DNA of 64,000 bases from Pseudomonas sp. KNUC1026. Its GTDB lineage: Bacteria; Pseudomonadota; Gammaproteobacteria; Pseudomonadales; Pseudomonadaceae. The DNA lies in assembly GCF_021650705.1 (NCBI RefSeq), contig NZ_CP087138.1, forward strand, positions 4,828,501 through 4,892,500. Direction: 5' to 3'. Below are positions 19,052 to 27,484 of the stretch, piece after piece. The first letter of the stretch is position 1. Each line of letters starts with the position of its first letter. Position numbers and translations under genes: made by a program. The notes under the pieces were generated by a model. The model was not told where the DNA came from. It saw only the letters and a list, made by a program, of their open reading frames with translations, and ran no database searches.

Positions 19052-21331
19052 ATGCTCAATACGCTGCGCAAGATCGTCCAGGAAGTGAACGCCGCCAAGG
19101 ATCTCAAGGCGGCGTTGGGCATTATCGTCTTGCGTGTGCAGGAGGCCATGGGCTCACAAGTCTGCTCGGTCTACCTGCTCGATCCGCAAGCCAATCGCTT
19201 CGTGCTGATGGCCACCGAAGGCCTGAACAAGAGCTCGATAGGCCAGGTCAGCATGGCACCCAACGAAGGCCTGGTTGGCCTGGTGGGTACCCGCGAAGAG
19301 CCGCTGAACCTCGAAGACGCCGCCGCTCATCCCCGTTATCGTTATTTTGCCGAAACCGGTGAGGAGCGCTTTGCGTCCTTCCTGGGGGCACCGATCATCC
19401 ACCACCGCCGTGTAGTCGGCGTGGTCGTGGTGCAGCAGAAGGAACGCCGCCAGTTCGACGAGGGCGAAGAAGCCTTTCTGGTGACCATGAGTGCCCAACT
19501 GGCGGGTGTCATTGCCCACGCCGAAGCGACCGGCTCCATCCGCGGGTTGGACAGAGGCGGCAAGCGTACTCAGGAAGCCAAGTTCGTCGGTGTGCCAGGT
19601 TCGCCCGGCGCGGCGGTCGGCACTGCGCTGGTGGTGCTGCCACCGGCAGACCTGGACGTGGTGCCGGACAAGCCCGTCACCGACATCGACGCGGAACTGG
19701 CGCTGTTCCAGAACGCCCTCGAAGGGGTGCGCAATGACATGCGCACCCTCTCGGCCAAGCTTGCGACCCAGCTGCGCCCCGAAGAGCGCGCGTTGTTCGA
19801 CGTCTACCTGATGATGCTCGACGACGCCTCGCTCGGCAGCGAAGTGACCGAGATCATCAAGACCGGCCAGTGGGCCCAGGGCGCACTGCGCCAGGTGGTC
19901 ACCGAGCACGTCAACCGTTTCGAGCTGATGGACGACGCCTACCTGCGCGAGCGCGCTTCGGACGTCAAGGACCTCGGCCGCCGCCTGCTGGCTTACCTGC
20001 AGCAAGCCCACCAGCAGGCGCTGGTGTATTCGGACAACACCATTCTGGTCAGCGAGGAGCTGACCCCGGCGATGCTCGGCGAAGTGCCTGAAGGCAAGCT
20101 GGCGGGCCTGGTGTCGGTGATGGGCTCTGGCAACTCGCACGTGGCCATCCTGGCGCGGGCGATGGGCATCCCGACGGTCATGGGCCTGGTGGACTTCCCG
20201 TATTCCAAGGTCGATGGCATCGAGCTGATCGTCGATGGCTACAACGGTGAAGTGTTCACCAACCCCAGCGAAATTCTCACCAAGCAATACGCGACGGTGG
20301 TTGCCGACGAGCGCGAGCTGGCCAAGGGTCTGGATGCGCTGCGCGAGCTGCCCTGTGTGACCACCGACGGGCACCGCATCCCGCTGTGGGTAAACACCGG
20401 CCTGCTCGCCGATGTGGCCCGTGCGCAACAGCGCGGTGCTGAAGGCGTTGGCCTGTACCGCACTGAAGTGCCGTTCATGATCAACCAGCGCTTCCCCAGC
20501 GAAAAAGAGCAGTTGGCCATTTACCGTGAGCAATTGCAGGCCTTCCACCCGCTGCCGGTGACCATGCGCAGCCTCGACATCGGTGGCGACAAGTCGCTCA
20601 GCTACTTCCCGATCAACGAGGAAAACCCGTTCCTCGGCTGGCGCGGCATCCGTGTGACCCTCGACCACCCGGAAATCTTCCTGGTGCAGGCGCGGGCCAT
20701 GCTCAAGGCCAGTGAAGGGTTGAATAACCTGCGCATCCTGTTGCCGATGATTTCTGGCACCCACGAGGTGGAAGAGGCAATGCACCTGATCCACCGCGCG
20801 TGGGGCGAGGTGCGCGACGAAGGCACCGACGTGCCGATGCCGCCAGTGGGCGTGATGGTCGAGATCCCGGCTGCGGTATACCTGACCCGCGAGCTGTCGC
20901 GCCAGGTGGACTTCCTTTCGGTCGGCTCCAACGACCTGACCCAGTACCTGCTGGCGGTCGACCGTAACAACCCGCGCGTGGCAGACCTCTACGACTACCT
21001 CCACCCGGCAGTGCTGCAGGCGCTGCAACATGTGGTCAACGAGGCTCATGCCGAAGGCAAACCCGTGAGCATCTGCGGCGAAATGGCGGGGGACCCGGCC
21101 GCTGCAGTGCTGTTGATGGCCATGGGCTTCGATAGCCTGTCGATGAACGCCACCAACCTGCCCAAGGTAAAGTGGATGCTGCGCCAGGTGAGCTATGCCA
21201 AGTCCCGCGAATTGCTGGCGCAGTTGATGAAGATCGACAATCCGCAGGTCATTCACAGCTCGCTGCAACTGGCCCTGAAGAATCAGGGCCTTGGCCGGAT
21301 GATCAATCCTCAGGCGCCCAAGACGCTCTGA
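19052..21331 (+). CDS. ptsP: PEP-protein phosphotransferase EI-Ntr
   Basis: 759 residues. An N-terminal GAF sensor domain (about 1-165) is followed by an Enzyme I module: HPr/NPr-binding helical part beginning PGSPGAAVGTALVV, phospho-histidine swivel domain (GSGNSHVAILARAMGIPTVMG), and a PEP-binding barrel with GVGLYRTEVPFM, DIGGDKSL and the catalytic Cys in SICGEMAGDP. It feeds the nitrogen PTS (PtsN/PtsO) that controls PHA, nitrogen and potassium responses in pseudomonads. The 3' end overlaps the convergent NRDE gene by 29 bp. Confidence 0.94.
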   Translation: MLNTLRKIVQEVNAAKDLKAALGIIVLRVQEAMGSQVCSVYLLDPQANRFVLMATEGLNKSSIGQVSMAPNEGLVGLVGTREEPLNLEDAAAHPRYRYFAETGEERFASFLGAPIIHHRRVVGVVVVQQKERRQFDEGEEAFLVTMSAQLAGVIAHAEATGSIRGLDRGGKRTQEAKFVGVPGSPGAAVGTALVVLPPADLDVVPDKPVTDIDAELALFQNALEGVRNDMRTLSAKLATQLRPEERALFDVYLMMLDDASLGSEVTEIIKTGQWAQGALRQVVTEHVNRFELMDDAYLRERASDVKDLGRRLLAYLQQAHQQALVYSDNTILVSEELTPAMLGEVPEGKLAGLVSVMGSGNSHVAILARAMGIPTVMGLVDFPYSKVDGIELIVDGYNGEVFTNPSEILTKQYATVVADERELAKGLDALRELPCVTTDGHRIPLWVNTGLLADVARAQQRGAEGVGLYRTEVPFMINQRFPSEKEQLAIYREQLQAFHPLPVTMRSLDIGGDKSLSYFPINEENPFLGWRGIRVTLDHPEIFLVQARAMLKASEGLNNLRILLPMISGTHEVEEAMHLIHRAWGEVRDEGTDVPMPPVGVMVEIPAAVYLTRELSRQVDFLSVGSNDLTQYLLAVDRNNPRVADLYDYLHPAVLQALQHVVNEAHAEGKPVSICGEMAGDPAAAVLLMAMGFDSLSMNATNLPKVKWMLRQVSYAKSRELLAQLMKIDNPQVIHSSLQLALKNQGLGRMINPQAPKTL

Positions 21332-22067
21332 AGCGTACGTCAGCCTCGCCCTGGGGCTGGCCGTGCGGCCCGAAGCTGCGTTCAAGCAGGCGCCGATCGC
21401 CGTTTTCCCAGGCGTAAACCAAGGTGCTGGCTCGCGTTCCGTAATGTTCGCCCTGAATGAATGCGCTGCTGAGCATGCGCTCACTCTCAAGCCCTATGCC
21501 GGTGTCTGGCAATTGGTCGTCTGCTGGCTGCGTGGTATCTGCCAGTAGCCGGAACAACGCCTCAGGTTCGGGATGTTCCAGTTCGGCCTCCAGTGCCTGG
21601 CGGGCTTTGGTCAGCTTTGGCCAGGGCGTGCCCAGTTGCGCGTTCGACAGCCCGTAGATGCCTTCAGTGAGCCACGTCAGGCGATGCTGGCTGATCCAGC
21701 ACAAGCGCTTGCCGTCACCGAGGAGCAGGTTGAAACCGGTGTATTGCTCGCTTTGGGTGAGTACGCGGGCTGCGTAACGGTCCAGCGTGTCGGTGCCGGC
21801 CAGCCAGCCACGAGGCAGCTCGCCCCGCGAGCGTGGCCCTTGGGTTTGAGAGGGGTCGCGGACATTGGTTACCGCTGCGAAGCGGCCGTGGGTGCTCAGG
21901 CCCAGCCAGGTGCCTCCAGCCTCCAGGTCGCGCCCGGCATAGACGCCGGGCGCATCATCCCACTGCGCCGCCGGGGCGCTGGGGCGCCTATGGAATTCAT
22001 CGCGGTTGGCTGCCACCAGCAGCGGCAAGGCATGGCCGGGGCGCCATGCAAACACGATCAAGCACAT
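21303..22067 (-). CDS. NRDE family protein (TANGO2-like)
   Basis: 254 residues. The N-terminal signature MCLIVFAWRPGHALPLLVAANRDE begins with Cys2, as in all NRDE proteins, and has the ANRDEF motif. Blocks AGRDLEAGGTWLGLS and AVTNVRDP also fit. Bacterial members may act in haem handling or as Ntn-type hydrolases with Cys2 as nucleophile; that is family knowledge and is not shown here. It converges on ptsP. Confidence 0.85.
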   Translation of the reverse strand: MCLIVFAWRPGHALPLLVAANRDEFHRRPSAPAAQWDDAPGVYAGRDLEAGGTWLGLSTHGRFAAVTNVRDPSQTQGPRSRGELPRGWLAGTDTLDRYAARVLTQSEQYTGFNLLLGDGKRLCWISQHRLTWLTEGIYGLSNAQLGTPWPKLTKARQALEAELEHPEPEALFRLLADTTQPADDQLPDTGIGLESERMLSSAFIQGEHYGTRASTLVYAWENGDRRLLERSFGPHGQPQGEADVRFRASWAPED

Positions 22068-22241
22068 ATCACTTCCATGGGTCTAAAAAGTGGCTCAACT
22101 CTACGCCAAGGTGACGCTTGGGGTAACATGTGCGCCGGTTCGCAGTCGCAGCCGAGTAACTTTTCTTCATCCAACAACGCTAGGGCCTGGCCCGGCTTGT
22201 AGCGCATAGTTTCGGGCTTTGCGCCTGTTCGAGGATTCCGC

Positions 22242-23051
22242 ATGCTGCCTTACCCGCAGATAGACCCGGTCGCTGTCGCGATCGGGCCCCTGAAGATCCA
22301 CTGGTACGGCTTGATGTACCTGATCGGCATCGGCAGCGCCTGGCTGCTCGCCTCACGCCGCCTGTCGCGTTTCGACCCCACCTGGACCCGCGAAAAACTC
22401 TCCGACCTGGTGTTCTGGTGCGCCATGGGCGTGATCGTCGGCGGCCGGCTGGGCTATGTGCTGTTCTACGACCTGCCAGCCTACATCGCGCAACCCACGC
22501 TGATTCTCGAGGTGTGGAAGGGCGGCATGTCGTTCCACGGCGGTTTCATCGGCGTGATGCTGGCGGCATTGTGGTTCGGCAAGCGCAACAACAAGTCGTT
22601 CTTCGAGCTGATGGACTTCATCGCGCCCTTCGTGCCGATCGGCCTGGGTGCTGGCCGGCTGGGCAACTTCATCAACGCCGAGCTCTGGGGCAAGCCCACC
22701 GACCTGCCGTGGGCGATGGTGTTCCCACCCTTCAGCGACCCGGCACAGCTGCCGCGCCATCCGTCGCAGCTCTATCAATTCGCCCTCGAAGGCGTGGCAC
22801 TGTTCGCTATCCTGTGGATCTTCTCGCGCAAGCCGCGCCCGACCATGGCTGTATCCGGCATGTTTGCGCTGTTTTACGGGCTGTTCCGCTTCGCGGTCGA
22901 GTTCGTGCGCATGCCCGACGCGCAGCTGGGTTACCTCGCGTTCGGCTGGGTGACCATGGGCCAGGTGCTTTGCCTGCCGATGATCATCGGCGGCCTGGCG
23001 CTGATCTGGCTGGCCTACCGCCGCCAGGGGCAGCTCGCAAAAGCTCATTGA
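22242..23051 (+). CDS. lgt: Prolipoprotein diacylglyceryl transferase
   Basis: 269-residue inner-membrane enzyme that transfers diacylglycerol from phosphatidylglycerol to the lipobox cysteine of prelipoproteins. The Lgt signature GRLGNFINAELWG is present, as are HGGFIGVM and seven hydrophobic helices. It precedes thyA by 45 bp, the classical lgt-thyA gene pair, so thyA disruption downstream does not affect lgt itself. Confidence 0.96.
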   Translation: MLPYPQIDPVAVAIGPLKIHWYGLMYLIGIGSAWLLASRRLSRFDPTWTREKLSDLVFWCAMGVIVGGRLGYVLFYDLPAYIAQPTLILEVWKGGMSFHGGFIGVMLAALWFGKRNNKSFFELMDFIAPFVPIGLGAGRLGNFINAELWGKPTDLPWAMVFPPFSDPAQLPRHPSQLYQFALEGVALFAILWIFSRKPRPTMAVSGMFALFYGLFRFAVEFVRMPDAQLGYLAFGWVTMGQVLCLPMIIGGLALIWLAYRRQGQLAKAH

Positions 23052-23096
23052 TTCACCCGGCGGGGCGCATAGCCCCGCCCATTTTCTGGAAAAACC

Positions 23097-23755
23097 ATGA
23101 AGCAATACCTCGACCTGGTCGCCCACGTCATCCAGCACGGCAGCCGCCAGAGCAACCGTACCGGCATCGACACCATCAGTTTCCCTGGTGCCATGCTGCG
23201 TTTCGACCTGGCCGAGGGCTTCCCGGCGGTGACGACGCGCAAGCTGGCGTTCAAGTCGGCCGTGGGCGAGATGTGCGGCTTCCTGCGCGGGGTGAACAAC
23301 GCCGCCGAATTCCGCGCGCTGGGCTGCAAGGTCTGGGACCAGAACGCCAACGAGAACAGCCAGTGGCTGAACAACCCGTTTCGCCAGGGCACCGACGACC
23401 TGGGCGAAATCTACGGCGTGCAATGGCGCAGCTGGCCGGCCTACAAGCGTGTGCCGCTGAGCAACGGTGCGGCCATCGCTCAGTGCCTCGCTCAGGGCTA
23501 TGTGCAACTGGCCGAAGGCGAAGAGGGCGGCTCGCCCTTTGTGGTGATGTACAAGGCCATCGACCAGGTGCGCCAGTGCCTGGACACGATCCATAAGGAT
23601 CCCGGCAGCCGGCGCATCCTGTTCCACGGCTGGAACTGCGCCCAGCTCGACGAAATGGCCCTGCCGCCGTGCCACCTGCTCTACCAGTTCCACCCCAACC
23701 CGCAGACGCGCGAGATTTCGCTCACGCTCTACATTCGCTCCAACGACCTGGGCCT
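23097..23755 (+). pseudogene. thyA: Host thymidylate synthase, 5' part cut by the island
   Basis: About 219 codons of the resident thymidylate synthase, with catalytic region SRRILFHGWN, nucleophile PPCHLLYQF and LYIRSNDLGL. The match ends exactly at the GGGCCT at 23750-23755; the frame then runs on through island DNA to 23801 (tail LYPLPETAQYAMAA). Missing are the residues following GTPFN that build the folate and dimer contacts, so the product should be inactive. The rest of the gene lies at 47307-47625. Placing the two parts together gives one continuous frame. Confidence 0.95.
23750..23755. repeat. Left core repeat GGGCCT
   Basis: Left copy of the 6-bp direct repeat at the thyA junction. 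To its left the sequence is thyA; to its right (TTTATACCCCCTCCC) it is unrelated to thyA. Confidence 0.85.
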
Positions 23756-23845
23756 TTTATACCCCCTCCCAGAAACCGCACAGTACGCAATGGCCGCGTA
23801 GCAAGGCTTCACCTTCCAAGCTCATTTATTGTGCCCTAATACGAA

Positions 23846-23853
23846 ATGCACAT
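23846..23853. repeat. Left subterminal repeat ATGCACAT
   Basis: ATGCACAT lies about 90 bp inside the left end; the same octamer occurs at 47237-47244 near the right end. It is a candidate recombinase arm site. It also falls in the promoter region of the first recombinase gene, so recombinase binding there could be autoregulatory. Confidence 0.45.
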
Positions 23854-23891
23854 TGTGTATAGTACGGGCCGCTTTGAGGAGGGTGGAAAGC

Positions 23892-25139
23892 GTGAAAGTC
23901 ATCGCAGTTAGGGGTAAGCCCCTGGATTTCAGTGAGTCCCCAACCAGGCGGGACGATAAATCCGAAGAATCGCAGGTTCAGGAAGCCGTGAAGGTCACAG
24001 GGGCAGCCGTCTTTGATGAGGATGAGCGCCTGATGCCTCTGGTCTCGGGTTACCTATCCCACAGCCTCAAGACCGCCCAGATTGCCGAGCAAACCGCCAT
24101 CACCTATGGTCGCAACCTTGGGTACACCTGTGAGTACCTGATGCACCGCCCTGAATTTCGGGACTGCGAGCGTGACTCCGCGTTCCTAGAGATCCGAACC
24201 CATGTCATTGAGGAGTACTTCGCCAACCTGCGCGAGGCAGAGGGTATCTCCAAGAAAACGGTGCGTAATCGAGATTCGTCGCTTATGGCGTTTTTCAATG
24301 ATTCACTGTGCAAGGGAGTGGACGATATGCCTGCGCCTCGCACCGCGCCCAATCCCTACACTGGCGGCTATCTGTCTCCCCGCCCAAACAAGGGTCTGGT
24401 GGTGGCCTGTTCCCTGAATGACCTCACAGCGCTCATCTTGTCCACGCAAAGTGAGCGTGAGCGCTGCTTGCTCCAGTTCATGTACGACGCAGGCGTGCGA
24501 CGTTCAGAAGTCCCGCGAGTGACGCTCAAGGCCATTGATGACGCCATACAGTTCCAGGACACTCTATTCATCTCGCCTGGTGTGACAGAGCCGGTGAACG
24601 CGGACTACTGCCCCCTGCACATCGATGGCAGCAAAGGCCCTGCAGACTCCTTCAAACCTCGTCAGACGTTGGTCAGCCGAGCCACATTGCTACGCATTAA
24701 GAAATACCATGCTTCGCCGCTTTACAAGATGTGCAAGCGGCAGTTCAAAGGCGCTGAGAACACACCTGCCTTCATGAATGCGGAAGGGGGTGAATACACC
24801 CCCCGTTCGATCTCCAAGCTTTTGGAGCGGGTGTCCGAGCGGGCGCTGAATCTTCTGAAAATCGACAGGATGATCTCTCCGCACAAGTTGAGACATGGGA
24901 ACGCCTATGCCCTGCTGAGGACGCCAGACATAGGCAGTGACCACCTTGATCGGCTGGTCACAGTGCAGAAGACGCTTGGCCACTCTCGGCTCAGGACTTC
25001 TGAGATCTACACCCAGATTCCCTACGACCTCTATCAGAAGCTCGTACGCCCCGGAACTGAGACCAAGACGAAAGCAGGTGAGATGACTGAGCTTTCTCAA
25101 CAGACGCGCATAAAAATTGATGCGGGAGATATGAAATGA
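23892..25139 (+). CDS. Tyrosine recombinase A (TnpA/GmtY-like)
   Basis: 415 residues from GTG 23892 (GGAGGG RBS); a longer frame begins upstream without an RBS. The catalytic set looks complete: Arg in MYDAGVRRSEVP, HxxR as SPHKLRHG, LGHSRLRT, and Tyr in SEIYTQI. An N-terminal SAM-like core-binding domain covers about residues 50-150. First gene of a four-gene overlapping module ending in thyA; its stop overlaps the next ATG. It is probably the main catalytic integrase for the thyA site. Role inferred from family and position. Confidence 0.88.
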   Translation: MKVIAVRGKPLDFSESPTRRDDKSEESQVQEAVKVTGAAVFDEDERLMPLVSGYLSHSLKTAQIAEQTAITYGRNLGYTCEYLMHRPEFRDCERDSAFLEIRTHVIEEYFANLREAEGISKKTVRNRDSSLMAFFNDSLCKGVDDMPAPRTAPNPYTGGYLSPRPNKGLVVACSLNDLTALILSTQSERERCLLQFMYDAGVRRSEVPRVTLKAIDDAIQFQDTLFISPGVTEPVNADYCPLHIDGSKGPADSFKPRQTLVSRATLLRIKKYHASPLYKMCKRQFKGAENTPAFMNAEGGEYTPRSISKLLERVSERALNLLKIDRMISPHKLRHGNAYALLRTPDIGSDHLDRLVTVQKTLGHSRLRTSEIYTQIPYDLYQKLVRPGTETKTKAGEMTELSQQTRIKIDAGDMK

Positions 25140-27484
25140 GTCGGCTTAACAGTCTCGGGGTGGACGCAGTTATTGAGTCGTTTGTGGCACGCGTTACCGA
25201 TGATCGTGCGTCGTTGCTGAAGGTGTGCCTCAGTAGCGGCGAAGATTTGGCGGTATCCCGCAATTACATCATTGAACAAACCAGTCTAAGCCCAAGTACT
25301 GTCTCAAATCGTGCCTCAAGCTTTGAGCTTATCTTAGATGCGATGCGTGCTGAAGGAATCATCGTCCCTGGTCATTCATCCACAGCCTGTGATTGGCGTC
25401 GCCGCCTGCTCTATTGGTATGAAGGGATGCCAGTAGAAGAAAAGTTTACCATTCCAACTTTTGGCAACGGCATCAAGGAACGCGGTTTTTTGAGCGAAAT
25501 CTCTGAGCTGGCGGGTTTCAGTGCGGCGAGGACAAAGTTCGAACTGGTGCGGATCACGTACGAAGAGATCCTCAATGACCTTCGCGAGCTTGGTGTTCTC
25601 AAGGCGAACTACCAAACCGTCGAGCAGCGTATTGCCTCCAAAGTAGTAGTCGAAAAGACTGAATCATTGCGAGACGCCTTCCAGGCTTTGCGCACAGTCC
25701 ACATTCATCGCCTTTCCGACTTGGCAAGCCCGGAACAGGATCGCCCCTTCCAGCACCTACTGCATATCTTCAGTGCGTCATCAATGAAGGCCAGCAGTGC
25801 GTCAGGTCAGGGCAAATTCATTGAGGCTTTCAAATATTATCGGGCTTACCTCCAGGAAGCTAATTACACGGGGTTGGAAAGTATCCAAGAGCTCGTAACT
25901 CCCTACACCCTTCCAAAATTCAGGGCATATCTACAGGACAAGATCCTCGAACGTTTGCTGTCGACTAGTCATTGCAGTTCGATGATGAGTGCGGCAAGGA
26001 TGATGATGGCTCGTGCAGTCCAAGTCGAAGGCTTGGGGATGACCGGCTTTGTGAAGACTGCGGGATTCGATACTGAGCGTGAAACCGACCAGTACAAGCC
26101 CTATCCGCAAAGCGTGCGTAATCGTATTTCGCAAGCCATTGAGCAAGAGATTGAGGAAACCAATCGACGAGCCCAGCCTTACGTCCGAAGCCATGTAGGG
26201 GAAGACCCTATGGGCCCTAATGGAAAGGTACGACGGGGGGCTGGCACGCTTGATAACGCTCGATGGATTTTTGAGAACAAGCTCGACTGCAAGCCACTGA
26301 GCTTCGAGTCTGTAGATCGTGATGATCGTTATCAAAAAGCATTTATGAGGATAATTGACAAATCTTCATCTTCCATCTTTGAGATCTATAAATCTTGGGG
26401 GGTTCATTATCAGATTGATGGTCGCACCATTGCACCTTATATTGCTCGTCTCGCCCAAATTACCGGCATGAATACTGACACGCTGCTAGGTTTGGAGTTA
26501 GATGATTATATTGAGTGCCATGATTTAACCGATCGCCCTTGCCTGTTGTATTGGAAAGAGCGATCTGAAGGCGAGAAGATGCTCCATCTTGACCTGTTCC
26601 ACGCGGAAATCTCTTGGCTGACAACCTCCCAAGGACGTGCGGTGAAGCAGATATTTGATGATGTAAAACTTCTAACTCATGACGTACGGCTCAATGCTTC
26701 GATTGGCGTGAAGAACAAGCTGTTCATTTATCGTTCGAGCTCTCCCAGGCAATATGGTGTCATTAACTCCTTTGAGAAGTCTGGCGATAGGATGCTGCAC
26801 AAGGCTCTGCAGAAACTCTCGCAGGATCACGGACTGCTCGACGAAGATGGTAGTCCTCTCAAACTATCACCATCGCGATTTCGACCCAGCTTTGTGAGCG
26901 AGCTGATTGAGCGTGGCGTCTCTCCTCGCGAAATTCAGGTGCTTCTTGGACACAAGAGCCTCAGTACCACCATGGGCTATCTTGATCGGATGGACTTTAA
27001 CCCCATGGCGCGCCGGACGCTGAATAAGTTTCTCCATGAAATGCATCAGGACACGCTGGAGGAGGCTCCAAAGCTCATTCCGACCAAGACGATCGAGCCA
27101 ACACCGAAGGGGATTCCGCTGCAGTCTGGCTTGGCGACCTGCATGAACGTGTTTGACCCACCAGATTTCATCAAGGCCTTGGCAGGGTACGATCCGAGTA
27201 AGCCCTGCTCGCTGTTCAACAAGTGCCTTTCATGCAGCAACAGCATCATCACCGTGTCGCACCTGCCTGATTTGTTTGCCATGAGGCGTGGCTACCAGCG
27301 AATGATTGAGACCAACCGAGTGCTCGATACGCCTTATGCAATCGTCATCCTGGACAACCTTGATGTGCTTAACAACATCCTCGACCCGGAGACCTCCGAC
27401 TTTTCTGCCGAAGAGTTGGCCAAGGCTGAGCGTCTCTCTGAAAACGTTCAGCCCAGCATTCTGGCTGAGGGGGTTGCGCTATGA
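25136..27484 (+). CDS. Large recombinase-like protein (GmtZ-like)
   Basis: 782 residues. The C-terminal half has the outline of a tyrosine recombinase: TGMNTDTLLGLELDD, SPSRFRPSFVSELIERG, LLGHKSLSTTMGYLDRM. However, the first Arg is Asn, and the His of HxxR is Ser. It may therefore be a partner with altered chemistry rather than a full catalyst. A Cys cluster near the end (KPCSLFNKCLSCSN, about residues 690-705) suggests zinc binding. ATGA overlaps at both ends place it in one translational unit. Closest family by memory: VPA1269/GmtZ-like integrases. Confidence 0.8.
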   Translation: MSRLNSLGVDAVIESFVARVTDDRASLLKVCLSSGEDLAVSRNYIIEQTSLSPSTVSNRASSFELILDAMRAEGIIVPGHSSTACDWRRRLLYWYEGMPVEEKFTIPTFGNGIKERGFLSEISELAGFSAARTKFELVRITYEEILNDLRELGVLKANYQTVEQRIASKVVVEKTESLRDAFQALRTVHIHRLSDLASPEQDRPFQHLLHIFSASSMKASSASGQGKFIEAFKYYRAYLQEANYTGLESIQELVTPYTLPKFRAYLQDKILERLLSTSHCSSMMSAARMMMARAVQVEGLGMTGFVKTAGFDTERETDQYKPYPQSVRNRISQAIEQEIEETNRRAQPYVRSHVGEDPMGPNGKVRRGAGTLDNARWIFENKLDCKPLSFESVDRDDRYQKAFMRIIDKSSSSIFEIYKSWGVHYQIDGRTIAPYIARLAQITGMNTDTLLGLELDDYIECHDLTDRPCLLYWKERSEGEKMLHLDLFHAEISWLTTSQGRAVKQIFDDVKLLTHDVRLNASIGVKNKLFIYRSSSPRQYGVINSFEKSGDRMLHKALQKLSQDHGLLDEDGSPLKLSPSRFRPSFVSELIERGVSPREIQVLLGHKSLSTTMGYLDRMDFNPMARRTLNKFLHEMHQDTLEEAPKLIPTKTIEPTPKGIPLQSGLATCMNVFDPPDFIKALAGYDPSKPCSLFNKCLSCSNSIITVSHLPDLFAMRRGYQRMIETNRVLDTPYAIVILDNLDVLNNILDPETSDFSAEELAKAERLSENVQPSILAEGVAL

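Noticed and set aside
19154..21490. 778-codon open frame antisense to ptsP
   Set aside because: Shadow frame of a GC-rich gene; the plus strand encodes a full EI-Ntr with all motifs.
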